Position numbers and translations under genes: made by a program | Shown here: positions 15,485 to 21,961 of the stretch, one piece after another | Layout: each line of letters begins with the position of its first letter | How positions within the stretch are numbered: the stretch's first letter is position 1 | Source of the DNA: CAZTEB01 sp964612735 | Lineage (GTDB): Bacteria > Patescibacteriota > Microgenomatia > UBA1400 > PJMF01 | Length of the DNA stretch: 26,941 nt | Direction: 5' to 3' | Assembly: GCA_964612735.1 (NCBI GenBank) | Contig: CAZTEB010000007.1 | Location: forward strand, 1-26,941 | Notes under the pieces: model-generated | The model's database searches: none | Told to the model about the DNA's origin: nothing | The model's input: only the letters and a program-made list of their open reading frames with translations

Positions 15485-15838
15485 CTACTGGGCTTTTTGA
15501 GCTGCCAGCATCTGTTTAATTTCCTTAAGCTCTTTGGCGATCTGCTTAAGCTTGGCGGGCACATTATCCTCAGGTGGTTCAAGATCAGCCATGAAGTACG
15601 TCACCGGTCGCTGCGTAATTTCACTAATCTTTCGCATAGTTTTGAAGCTTGGCTCAGCTCTGCCCGTTTCATAGGTACTAATAGCTTTATCTGTGACACT
15701 GAGCTCGAAAGCCAATTCCTGCTGGGTCAAGCCCGCGCTACGACGCGCTCGCTTGATTCGCTCCCCTACTTTTGAGGCTTGGTGGCTTGGCTCTTGACCC
15801 CTTTCTTGACGAAGAGGCTGGTCATCATTGTTTGGCAT
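15485..15838 (-). CDS. XRE-family HTH transcriptional regulator
   Basis: The 117-residue protein has a Cro/CI-type helix-turn-helix at about residues 24-80. The signature is GERIKRARRSAGLTQQELAF, then DKAISTYETGRAEPSFKTM. A hydrophobic segment (ITQRPVTYFMADL) follows, then a charged amphipathic helix (about 93-117, LKQIAKELKEIKQMLAAQKAQ) that could dimerise as a coiled coil. The start is supported by AAGGAGAG before the ATG. It heads the operon with the PspC-like protein and the glycosylase. It is divergent from a receiver-like gene, and the shared intergenic region holds a GATAGA-N6-TCTATC palindrome over both -10 boxes, which suggests autoregulation. Confidence 0.9.
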   Translation of the reverse strand: MPNNDDQPLRQERGQEPSHQASKVGERIKRARRSAGLTQQELAFELSVTDKAISTYETGRAEPSFKTMRKISEITQRPVTYFMADLEPPEDNVPAKLKQIAKELKEIKQMLAAQKAQ

Positions 15839-15839
15839 C

Positions 15840-15868
15840 TTGACTCTCCTTATGATAGATTATATTCT
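15840..15868 (+). promoter_or_regulatory. Promoter for the receiver-like gene
   Basis: TTGACT (15840-15845) and TATTCT (15863-15868) are separated by 17 nt. The start would be near 15875, leaving a leader of about 25 nt to the ATG at 15900. Confidence 0.5.
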
Positions 15869-15871
15869 ATC
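15854..15871. promoter_or_regulatory. Palindromic operator candidate in the XRE/receiver divergent promoter
   Basis: GATAGATTATATTCTATC is a perfect 6-bp inverted repeat with a 6-nt centre. It covers the minus-strand TATAAT (15859-15864) of the XRE gene and the plus-strand TATTCT (15863-15868). A protein bound here would block both directions. A related half-site (CATCTAAAA next to TATCTAAAG) recurs about 20 nt away toward the plus-strand gene. Confidence 0.5.
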
Positions 15872-15899
15872 TAAAGTTAACTATATCACATCTAAAATC

Positions 15900-16331
15900 A
15901 TGCATACTATCCTTGTTGTAGAGCCCAACACAGCGATCGAAAGACCCTACTCACTCGTACCCAAAGGGTATCATATTATACGTACTTCCTCCACTGACAA
16001 AGGAGTTTCTCTATCCCAACGTCAGTACTTGCCCGATGTAATCATGCTTAGCTCAAACGTACCAGAGGATGACGCGTTAGCATTTATGAGCACCATGCTC
16101 GAGACGTTCGAGACTAAAATCATTCCTCTAATCTACGTAGTGGATCTTTCAAGACGAGTCAACATCGTGCCAGGCACCTACTGGGCACAAAAGATGGGTG
16201 TTCTCTGCTCACTTTCTTCAAAAAAGGAAGTCTTCGCCACCATGGAACGAGTCCTTGGTCATGAGATCGAAGAACTTCGCAATCATAAAAACAAATTGGT
16301 ACCTACTGTTGATAACGTAGATTGGAAGTAG
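15900..16331 (+). CDS. Degenerate (pseudo-) receiver-domain protein
   Basis: From the ATG at 15900 the protein is 143 residues. It starts MHTILVVEPNTAIERPYSLV, as response-regulator receiver domains do (hydrophobic strand, then acidic residue). The pattern continues with LPDVIMLSSNVPEDDALAFM, the usual strand-3 and loop region, and IIPLIYVV for strand 4. However, the phosphoacceptor Asp is replaced by Ser51 and only one acidic residue (E8) remains in the first acid pair, so it should not be phosphorylated in the usual way. No output domain follows. It is divergent from the XRE gene, and radC lies 48 nt downstream. It may be a protein-protein interaction module. Fold moderate, function unknown. 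Confidence 0.68.
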   Translation: MHTILVVEPNTAIERPYSLVPKGYHIIRTSSTDKGVSLSQRQYLPDVIMLSSNVPEDDALAFMSTMLETFETKIIPLIYVVDLSRRVNIVPGTYWAQKMGVLCSLSSKKEVFATMERVLGHEIEELRNHKNKLVPTVDNVDWK

Positions 16332-16367
16332 TGCTATAGATGTAAGCTATTTGTAAGAATTCCCAAG

Positions 16368-16373
16368 TATGCT
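16368..16373 (+). promoter_or_regulatory. -10 box of radC
   Basis: TATGCT ends 6 nt upstream of the radC ATG, again predicting a leaderless mRNA. An alternative TGCTATAGA at 16332-16340 would give a leader of about 33 nt. Confidence 0.35.
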
Positions 16374-16379
16374 CAGTTC

Positions 16380-17054
16380 ATGGCTGAGCATCATGTGATC
16401 ACCACCCTACCGAAGCACTCAAGACCTCGAGAAAAACTGCAAGAAATCGGCCCTGAAAATGTCACTACTACTGAGCTGTTGATGCTCATCTTGGGCTCGG
16501 GTACTAAAAATAACAACGTTATCGAGATTGCTCAAGCTATCACCAACCATCTTCAAAACAGTGATCTCACCACCGTTACTACCCAACAACTCCGCACCCT
16601 AGCAGGAATGGGAGCCGCGCAAGCATGTAAAATCATCGCTTGCCTCGAACTAGCACGCAGGCTTCATGAACCAAAACCACCCAACGCCATACTGACTTCT
16701 CAAGATGCGTATAGTCTGGTGGCTAGCATTACCTCGAAGCAACGCGAGCACGTAGTGGCGCTGTATCTCAATGCGCGACGAGAAATCCTCCGCCAAGACT
16801 TGATTAGTCTGGGCGGTCTCAACTATGCCAACCTAGAACCCAGAGATATCTTTGCCCAAGCGATTCAGCTTCCTTGTGCGTACGTCATCCTCGCCCACAA
16901 TCATCCGTCGGGTGATCCCAAGCCAAGCCAAGATGACCTGGAGTTCACTGAACAGATCCGTGCCGCTGGAGAACTACTGGGAGTCAAAGTACTCGATCAC
17001 TTGATCGTGGCGAAGCGAGGCTATTTTTCATTCTTAGAGCGGGGGCTGCTGTAA
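16380..17054 (+). CDS. radC: RadC-family JAB/MPN domain protein
   Basis: The 224-residue protein has an N-terminal helix-hairpin-helix region (PREKLQEIGPENVTTTELLM ... LRTLAGMGAAQACKIIACLE) and a C-terminal JAMM metalloprotease-like domain. The JAMM motif is complete in LAHNHPSGDPKPSQDD (H-N-H, then S and D). The GGLNYANLEPRDIFAQAIQL segment is typical of RadC. Despite its name the role in DNA repair is unproven; family members are often considered nucleases or are linked to mobile DNA. Length is normal. It converges on the acyltransferase gene with 1 nt between the stops. Confidence 0.93.
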   Translation: MAEHHVITTLPKHSRPREKLQEIGPENVTTTELLMLILGSGTKNNNVIEIAQAITNHLQNSDLTTVTTQQLRTLAGMGAAQACKIIACLELARRLHEPKPPNAILTSQDAYSLVASITSKQREHVVALYLNARREILRQDLISLGGLNYANLEPRDIFAQAIQLPCAYVILAHNHPSGDPKPSQDDLEFTEQIRAAGELLGVKVLDHLIVAKRGYFSFLERGLL

Positions 17055-17055
17055 T

Positions 17056-17853
17056 TTACTGTGCATTAGCATAGGCCATCAGCTCTGCTCTGCCTTGAGA
17101 TCGCCACTGCTCTTGTTCTTTTAGTAGCTGCTTTCGCTTCTTTCCGTTTAGATTTTGAGGCAAGGTGATAGGAGCAAGCAAATTAACTATGATATTGGGA
17201 TGACGGGCCACTAAAGCTAAATATCTTTGCTTTTCCTCTAAGTGCTCAGACCATCTGCTCGAAATGTCGCCTGTGGTCGGTGTAGTAATGTAAGGCAAAA
17301 TTGTTCCATCTGGTCCAGCAATCGCCAAAGCTCCTATTGATAACGGAGCCAGTGCACCAAGTCTGTTGCCTGTTCCAAAAACACCTACTCTACCACCAGC
17401 ATCTGCCGTTTCTCTGGCTATCTTAAGCTGTTGCTTATATATCATTGGATTATCTTGAGCTAAATCTGGATTACTAAAGCCAAGGGTAGTTAAGCCCATA
17501 GCTTTGCTGCCCAAACTCAACCACCAGCGCTTATTGATAAGACCTTCCTGCTGCGCTGCCACAAAGTGCTTACCTGGTATGTGAGACAACATCATCACCA
17601 TTTTCATGACGATAGCATCTTCGTATGCATAGTGATCACATGATTCGATAACAGCAGCCTCCGATCGATCTTTAGAGCCCCACCTATCGGTGTTCAGTAT
17701 AGTTCTCAACCGCTGGCCAGTTCTGTGAGCTAACACTAGCTGCAGCAAACTCAACCTTGGCAAGGCAAAACTGATAAAGGGAACTTCTTGCACGAGACCA
17801 TAGCCAGCATGCTTAAAACCAGCGTCAGATCCTCTTTCTGTGGCTTCAAGCAT
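17056..17853 (-). CDS. Divergent PlsC-like (LPLAT) acyltransferase
   Basis: I assign this 265-residue protein to the lysophospholipid acyltransferase fold with moderate confidence. It has an H-x4-D element at H74-D79 (SCDHYAYEDA), matching the catalytic NHxxxxD motif with Asp in place of Asn. It also has VGVFGTGNRLGALAPLSIGA at about 156-175, which aligns with the FPEGTR...F..GA motif, with Glu replaced by Thr. A hydrophobic KHFVAAQQEGLINKRWW segment lies between them. The family transfers acyl chains to lysophosphatidate during phospholipid synthesis; the altered motif makes activity uncertain. The ATG at 17853 is chosen for its GGTGGAGAG ribosome binding site and 8-nt overlap with the cysS stop. 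Longer frames (to 17967) run into cysS. Confidence 0.6.
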   Translation of the reverse strand: MLEATERGSDAGFKHAGYGLVQEVPFISFALPRLSLLQLVLAHRTGQRLRTILNTDRWGSKDRSEAAVIESCDHYAYEDAIVMKMVMMLSHIPGKHFVAAQQEGLINKRWWLSLGSKAMGLTTLGFSNPDLAQDNPMIYKQQLKIARETADAGGRVGVFGTGNRLGALAPLSIGALAIAGPDGTILPYITTPTTGDISSRWSEHLEEKQRYLALVARHPNIIVNLLAPITLPQNLNGKKRKQLLKEQEQWRSQGRAELMAYANAQ

Positions 17854-19374
17854 ACGATCTCTCCACCACTTGCTCACCATCAGCGTCAGTGACTGCATAA
17901 CCCAGCTCGCCCAACTGATCACGAAGCTGATCGGAGAGCTGCCAGTTTTGTTCAGCTCGCGCGGCACTGCGTTGACTCAGCAAGCTTTGGACTTCTTTGG
18001 GGAGTTTGGCGTGATCTTCGACCACCGCACTTTTGTACTCAACCTGGTCTAAACCAAGTCCAAAATAGCTATCAAACTGCATCACTAGCGAAAGGTGTGT
18101 TCGCGGAGATATCGTGGAATCTTTGGTGGTTTCCCAGAGGGCAGCTAACGCTTGAGCAGTATTAAGATCATCTTGCATGGCTGTTGTAAAACGCCCAAGG
18201 TAGTCCTTCGCAGTCTGATCAGAAAAAGTGGCGTTCTCACTAGTTTCTCCACCCACTTGTTCTCGCAACTGATAAACCAGTTTCACCAGCTTTTGCCAAG
18301 CCGTTTGAGAGGCTTCAAGCGCTTCCCAAGTGAAGTTCATTTCTGAGCGATAGTGGGTGCTGAGAAAGAGCAATTTTAATGCCATCGGGTCGAAACCACG
18401 TTCAAGGATATCATGCGGAGTAGTGGCAGGGAGGAGAAAGNNNNNNNNNNCGACTGCATGATCTGCTCGCCACAGTTGGTGAAGATGGTGTAGAAGTTGC
18501 CCAGCGACTTCGCCATCTTCTCACCGTCTATCTGCAAGAAGTTGTGATGAAACCACAACTTCACAAAGGGCTTTTTACCAGTCGCGGCTTCAGCTTGCGC
18601 AATCTCGTTAGGATGGTGGACTGGGATGTGATCGATGCCACCGGTGTGAATCTCGAACTGATCTCCCAGATACTCCATGCTCATAGCACTACACTCGATA
18701 TGCCAACCAGGAAAACTACGCTCTGCCCAAGGACTTTCCCAAACCATGGCTCTGTTCTCTCCTGGCCGCTCAAACTTCCACAGCGCAAAGTCAGTAGGAT
18801 TACGCTTACCCTCAACCACACCTAAGCGAGCGCCTTCCTTGAGCTGCTCAGCGTCGAGCTTGGCAAGCGCGCCGTAGTCATCAAGTTTTGAAGTGTCAAA
18901 GTACACACCATCATCCTCGATCACATAAGTAAAACCCTTTTTCTCAAGCGTTTTCACCATCTCGAGCTGCTGCTCGATATGATCGGTAGCTCGACAGCTG
19001 ACATCGGGCTTGAGGTTATGCATCAACTGCATACTGCGCCAGTAGTACTCCTCAAACTCTTTGGCGACATCCCAAGCAGATTTACCATACTTCTTGGCAC
19101 CTTTCTCAAGCTTGTCTTCGCCGGTGTCGCCGTCAGAACTCAGGTGACCAACGTCAGTAATGTTTTGTACAAAGCTGACGCGGAAGCCCTCCTGCCGCAG
19201 TGTCCTTACCAAGACGTCGTCCATGGCGTACTTGCGTAGGTGCCCAATATGAGTGTAATCGTAGACGGTAGGACCGCAGGCATAGAGTCCAATCTTGGGC
19301 TTAGCTGAGGCTGGCTGACCTCCTAGTGACGTCACTTCTTCTATCTGGCGAGTGCGAGTGTTGTACAGTTTCAT
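17846..19374 (-). CDS. cysS: Cysteinyl-tRNA synthetase, interrupted by an assembly gap
   Basis: This class I synthetase charges tRNA-Cys. The first part has CGPTVYDYTHIGHLRKYAMD (HIGH motif; Cys as first zinc ligand), GWHIECSAMS and HHPNEIAQ (further zinc ligands) and EKMAKSLGNF (KMSKS motif as KMAKS). After the gap the reading continues as HDILERGFDPMALKLLFLST and HYRSEMNFTW, then the C-terminal helical region ending RSYA. The ten Ns at 18441-18450 do not keep the frame, so the gap length is nominal. About 20 residues around it (FTNCGEQIMQS before, FLLPATTP after) do not match the family. TATACT at 19387-19392 and AAGGA precede the start. Its stop overlaps the acyltransferase start. Confidence 0.92.
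18441..18450. other. Assembly gap (10 N) inside cysS
   Basis: Ten undetermined bases. The two flanking cysS reading frames are compatible only if the true gap length is 2 modulo 3, so 10 is a placeholder. Confidence 0.97.
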
Positions 19375-19386
19375 ATGAATGTCCTT

Positions 19387-19392
19387 AGTATA
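19387..19392 (-). promoter_or_regulatory. -10 box for cysS
   Basis: TATACT on the minus strand lies at the very end of the BrnT-like gene, 12 nt before the cysS ATG. AAGGA is in the short leader. Confidence 0.45.
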
Positions 19393-19795
19393 CTAGATGA
19401 ATTGAACAATTGGTTTAAAGCGCTGCGGGTTGTCTCGTATTTGGCGTTGGCTCTGTTTTCGAACTTTGTGGACAGAGATAGGTCGAATCATGTCGTCACC
19501 TCGTACAGTAAATGTCACACTAAATACCGATGGATCGTCCCAAAAAGCCCGAGCCAATAACCTATAGCGTTGTTCCGCTGCTCTGGCCGAAGTCTCTATA
19601 TCGTGAAATACCCCGACAAAATAACTCCCAGTTTGAAACGAGTTGCTCAATAATCTCCATCGGCAGACCTGACTGAGCCAGTTTCTCGTCCCAGTTTCCT
19701 GCATCCCAGTCGAAACGCTTAGCATCGCCAAGTAACAGCGACATTATGGAAGTATCCTTAGTCACCTCAGGTGGTTGTTCGTTACTATTTGTCAT
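19393..19795 (-). pseudogene. BrnT-like toxin-family gene with a frameshift
   Basis: Two overlapping frames together read as one BrnT-family (type II RNase toxin) protein of about 133 residues. The first frame gives MTNSNEQPPEVTKDTSIM ... RFDWDAGNWDEKLAQSG and IIEQLVSNWELF. The second gives VGVFHDIETSARAAEQRYRL, then DPSVFSVTFTVRGDDMIRPI and SVHKVRKQSQRQI. This matches the family pattern F-x-WD...N...H/G, then E.RY..L......F.V.FT.R....RpIS....RK. The frame breaks at a run of four T (plus-strand A at 19618-19621); removing one base restores the frame. It may be a real inactivation or a sequencing error. The start at 19795 has AAGGA upstream. No BrnA antitoxin gene is adjacent. A terminator sits in front of it. 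Confidence 0.55.
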
Positions 19796-19825
19796 ATTTT
19801 TCCTTAAGTACATTTATAAAAAAAT

Positions 19826-19895
19826 AAAAAAAGCCCCCGAGTGGGAGCTTATATCTTGCACACAGGATCACCCATGCACCGCTCCCTTAGGGGCT
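19826..19895 (-). terminator. Intrinsic terminator in front of the BrnT-like gene
   Basis: On the minus strand AGCCCC (19890-19895) pairs with GGGGCT (19832-19837), and GGGAGC (19881-19886) pairs with GCTCCC (19843-19848). This gives a 12-bp stem with a small internal loop and a roughly 32-nt apical loop. Seven Ts follow at 19826-19832, then more Ts. It lies between the promoter at 19945-19953 and the BrnT-like start codon, so it would end transcription before that gene. Confidence 0.75.
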
Positions 19896-19914
19896 GGTAC
19901 ATGAACAGATGATC
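19866..19914 (-). promoter_or_regulatory. Competing helix upstream of the terminator (candidate attenuator)
   Basis: CATGTACC (19896-19903) can pair with GGTGCATG (19873-19880), and GATCA (19910-19914) with TGATC (19866-19870). This helix of up to 13 bp has a loop that contains the whole 5' arm of the terminator. The two structures cannot easily coexist except as a pseudoknot. This is the layout of a terminator/antiterminator switch. No known riboswitch or T-box motif was recognised. Confidence 0.4.
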
Positions 19915-19940
19915 GTGGAAAGTTGTGGCGATTTCATTTG

Positions 19941-19963
19941 GAGAAGTATAGCATATACTTCTC
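19941..19963 (-). promoter_or_regulatory. Promoter with embedded 9-bp inverted repeat
   Basis: GAGAAGTAT-N5-ATACTTCTC is a perfect 9-bp palindrome with a 5-nt centre. On the minus strand it contains the extended -10 TGCTATACT (19945-19953). Transcription would start near 19938 and run into the terminator at 19826-19895. A protein bound to the palindrome would cover the -10 box. Confidence 0.5.
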
Positions 19964-20031
19964 AAGTAGTTTGTTTTAATATACTTAATATTTACAAAAA
20001 CTAGAAAAGTTAAACATTATGTAACTTTGCC

Positions 20032-20259
20032 CTAAGCGTTTTTAGCAGGGGGAACAGCCTGAAATTTTTGATTAACTGTAAATCTAGCCCGTTGACCATC
20101 TATAAGCTCTCCAATTGCTTCACGAATAAGACTGCTTCCAGAGGGAACATCGAGCTCTCTCATTATTTCTACCAATCTCCATGCTCTTGCTGTATCTGCT
20201 TGGAGCAGATTTTCAACCTCAGTTTTTAGCCGACTTCTTTCTAAATCGTTGGCTTTCAT
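20032..20259 (-). CDS. Hypothetical 75-residue protein, winged-helix-like
   Basis: The sequence MKANDLERSRLKTEVENLLQ, then RAWRLVEIMRELDVPSGSSL, IREAIGELIDGQRARFTVNQ and a short tail reads as helices followed by a beta-like wing. This resembles a small winged helix-turn-helix, but I recognise no named family. I use the ATG at 20259, with AAGGAG 5 nt upstream, rather than a GTG two codons earlier that would overlap the ribosome binding site. It has its own extended -10 (20290-20298). It might regulate the neighbouring palindromic promoter about 70 nt beyond its stop; this is inference from position only. Confidence 0.68.
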   Translation of the reverse strand: MKANDLERSRLKTEVENLLQADTARAWRLVEIMRELDVPSGSSLIREAIGELIDGQRARFTVNQKFQAVPPAKNA

Positions 20260-20289
20260 ATCCACTCCTTCTTACTAACTACTAGTTAC

Positions 20290-20298
20290 AGTATAACA
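20290..20298 (-). promoter_or_regulatory. Extended -10 promoter for the 20259 gene
   Basis: TGTTATACT reads on the minus strand directly after the stop of the upstream Gln-rich gene. It leaves a leader of about 25 nt with a good ribosome binding site. Confidence 0.55.
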
Positions 20299-20300
20299 AA

Positions 20301-20990
20301 CTAATTACTCCCACTCGGCCCACCCAGGCTCTTGCGGTCTTGCTGTAATTTAGCTGTAGCCTTTTGTTTCTTAGAAGCTCCTGGGCCAGCAGGACCTTTT
20401 TTAGGTGAAGATGGTGGAGCGATAGTCTGCTTCTTGCGCTCTTCTTCCTGCTGTTTTTTCTGTTGCTCTTGTTCTTCTTCCTGACGCTTTTTCTCAAGCT
20501 CTTTCTGGTAGCGCTGCTTGGCTACTTGCTGCTCTTCTTCATTAAGCTGCTGCCAACGCTGGTGAAGCTTGCGCTTCTTGGCTTGCTCATCGGGTGTGTC
20601 ACGCTTAGGATCTATTCCAAATACTGTATGTAGGTCAAACAACGATCGAAGACTTTTGACGATGTCACGAGCTGGGTTTTTGACCAACTCATCTGTGATG
20701 CTCCCCACTTCTCTAGGTGGAGTTGCCGGAGTCTGTTGAGACTGAGACTGCTGACCTTGAAGTGCCTCGGGTACATCCGGCGTTGCATGCGTGGGAGCCT
20801 GCTGCTGCATGCTGCCAAGCTGCTGATTGCCACCTGCCAGTTTGCCTCCCGACTGCTGCTGCGAAAGCTGCTTCTGTTGAACCGCCTGCTGCATAGCAGA
20901 CTCATCAAGGTGCTCGTTGAAGCCACCACCTAGTTGACTGTTAAGTCCGCCACCAACTCTGGGACGGGCTGAAGGCTTTGGTCCTGGCAT
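20301..20990 (-). CDS. Gln-rich, largely disordered hypothetical protein (229 aa)
   Basis: I do not recognise a family. The N-terminal third is Gly/Gln/Pro-rich (MPGPKPSARPRVGGGLNSQL, then many QQ pairs). A short folded-looking stretch follows at about 93-130 (REVGSITDELVKNPARDIVK and LRSLFDLHTVFGIDP). Next is a highly charged Lys/Glu/Gln helix (about 134-190, probably a coiled coil), then a basic Pro/Gly/Ser tail. It starts 3 nt after the stop of a second Gln-rich gene, so the two are surely co-expressed and may form a complex. No signal peptide or membrane segment is visible. Confidence 0.75.
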   Translation of the reverse strand: MPGPKPSARPRVGGGLNSQLGGGFNEHLDESAMQQAVQQKQLSQQQSGGKLAGGNQQLGSMQQQAPTHATPDVPEALQGQQSQSQQTPATPPREVGSITDELVKNPARDIVKSLRSLFDLHTVFGIDPKRDTPDEQAKKRKLHQRWQQLNEEEQQVAKQRYQKELEKKRQEEEQEQQKKQQEEERKKQTIAPPSSPKKGPAGPGASKKQKATAKLQQDRKSLGGPSGSN

Positions 20991-20993
20991 GTA

Positions 20994-21401
20994 TTACTCA
21001 CTCACCTCTATTTTGGTGTGGTCAAGCTGTCTAATTTGATGACCATCAGCGTCTAAAGCTGCCTTGTGGTGCTGCTCTTCCTCTTGCTGGCGCTGCTCAA
21101 TTCGAGCTTGATTCTGTGGAGTGTCAGCAATGGTTCGCAACTCCTCGAGCTGCTGTTGAATCTGTTCTTGATCAAGCAGCTGTCGCTGGGCTATCTGTTG
21201 CTCAATTCGAGCTTGCTCAGCTGGATCTACAACTTGCTCAGGTTCTGCACCCTTGTCCTGAGTAGGTCCACTGGCTCCCCCAGCATCGCCTGCACCCTTA
21301 TTCTCCTGAAGAATCTCTTCTAAGACGTCTAGTGGTGACTTACCACTCCCTTTACCACCTGGGGTACTTGCTGGAGCGGCTGTCTGAGTAGCGTCATTCA
21401 T
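20994..21401 (-). CDS. Gln/Glu-rich hypothetical protein (135 aa)
   Basis: No family recognised. The N-terminus is Ala/Thr/Gly-rich (MNDATQTAAPASTPGGKGSG). A short helix SPLDVLEEILQENK follows, then a Gly-rich spacer and a long Gln/Glu/Arg helix (about 60-118, with QARIEQQIAQRQLLDQEQIQ and QARIEQRQQEEEQHHK) with coiled-coil character. The ATG is preceded by GGAGGT. It lies between the hibernation factor gene (45 nt upstream) and the other Gln-rich gene (3 nt downstream), suggesting a three-gene transcript. The shared composition of the two suggests partner proteins. Confidence 0.75.
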   Translation of the reverse strand: MNDATQTAAPASTPGGKGSGKSPLDVLEEILQENKGAGDAGGASGPTQDKGAEPEQVVDPAEQARIEQQIAQRQLLDQEQIQQQLEELRTIADTPQNQARIEQRQQEEEQHHKAALDADGHQIRQLDHTKIEVSE

Positions 21402-21446
21402 ACCTCCACCATACTAAAGATTCCGTCAAAACGACAAGATGGAAAG

Positions 21447-21785
21447 CTAGCCTGCAAAAGCAAGCTGACCACGACGCTGCTGCGTAAGCCGCTTTTCTTT
21501 GGCCTTGCGCACCAGTCTGACAGTCCTATCTGTGGCATCTACGATGCCACTATAGAGATCGGCTGCTTTGCGCCTCACCACCACCGCTGGCCTTCCAGGC
21601 ATGGTGACTAAGTACTTTACCTTAGCTGAGTATGGCTGGCTTTTCTTACCTACCGCGTGCTCGAGAAATACATAGATGTCGCCCACCTGATTAGCATACT
21701 TCTCAAGCTTGTGGGTCTGCTGCTCCACATACGAGCGCAGCGCCTGAGTTATCGGTAGGGTCTTCGATTGAACGATGACGTTCAT
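21447..21785 (-). CDS. hpf: Ribosome hibernation promoting factor, short HPF/RaiA type
   Basis: The 112-residue protein has the HPF/RaiA fold pattern: MNVIVQSKTLPITQALRSYV (strand then helix), VEQQTHKLEKYANQVGDIYV, then AVGKKSQPYSAKVKYLVTMP and VVVRRKAADLYSGIVDATDR. A basic C-terminal segment follows. It binds in the 30S decoding region and silences ribosomes in slow growth. It lacks the C-terminal dimerisation domain of the long form. The start is supported by GAGAGGAG upstream. A strong terminator separates it from recR. Confidence 0.9.
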   Translation of the reverse strand: MNVIVQSKTLPITQALRSYVEQQTHKLEKYANQVGDIYVFLEHAVGKKSQPYSAKVKYLVTMPGRPAVVVRRKAADLYSGIVDATDRTVRLVRKAKEKRLTQQRRGQLAFAG

Positions 21786-21834
21786 TTCACTCCTCTCTTG
21801 GCTGTGACACCAAACGAATACCTAAGAGGCTAGC

Positions 21835-21879
21835 AAAAAAGCCTCATCCCTCAACTCTGGGCGAGTTGAAAGACAAGGC
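21835..21879 (-). terminator. Strong intrinsic terminator after recR
   Basis: On the minus strand 21863-21879 pairs over 17 bp (including G-T pairs) with 21841-21857. The loop is GCCCA (21858-21862) and TTTTTT (21835-21840) follows directly. It ends the recR transcript ahead of hpf. Confidence 0.85.
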
Positions 21880-21961
21880 CTCCTGTATGAGATGTCACCA
21901 TCTACCAAAAGAGTAACAAAGCAGGGTCGGAAAGTCGATGTGTAATGAATGCGCGATGATG

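Noticed and set aside
15161..15775. Plus-strand open frame of 204 codons
   Set aside because: It runs antisense to three genes with clear family matches (XRE, PspC, AlkA-like) and its translation shows no protein-like pattern.
17854..17967. Longer N-terminus for the acyltransferase
   Set aside because: It would overlap cysS by over 100 nt, while the ATG at 17853 has a strong ribosome binding site and an 8-nt overlap typical of coupling.
19826..19914. T-box riboswitch for the downstream cysS
   Set aside because: No AGGGUGGNACCGCG-like antiterminator bulge or specifier-stem pattern was found. A frameshifted gene and a second promoter lie between this element and cysS.
21895..21960. GCAGGGTCGGAAAGTCG, faintly like the SRP RNA GGAA-loop region
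   Set aside because: The conserved asymmetric loop and the AAGCAG strand of SRP RNA are missing, and no flanking pairing was found. The nearby 17-bp hairpin is a plain terminator.
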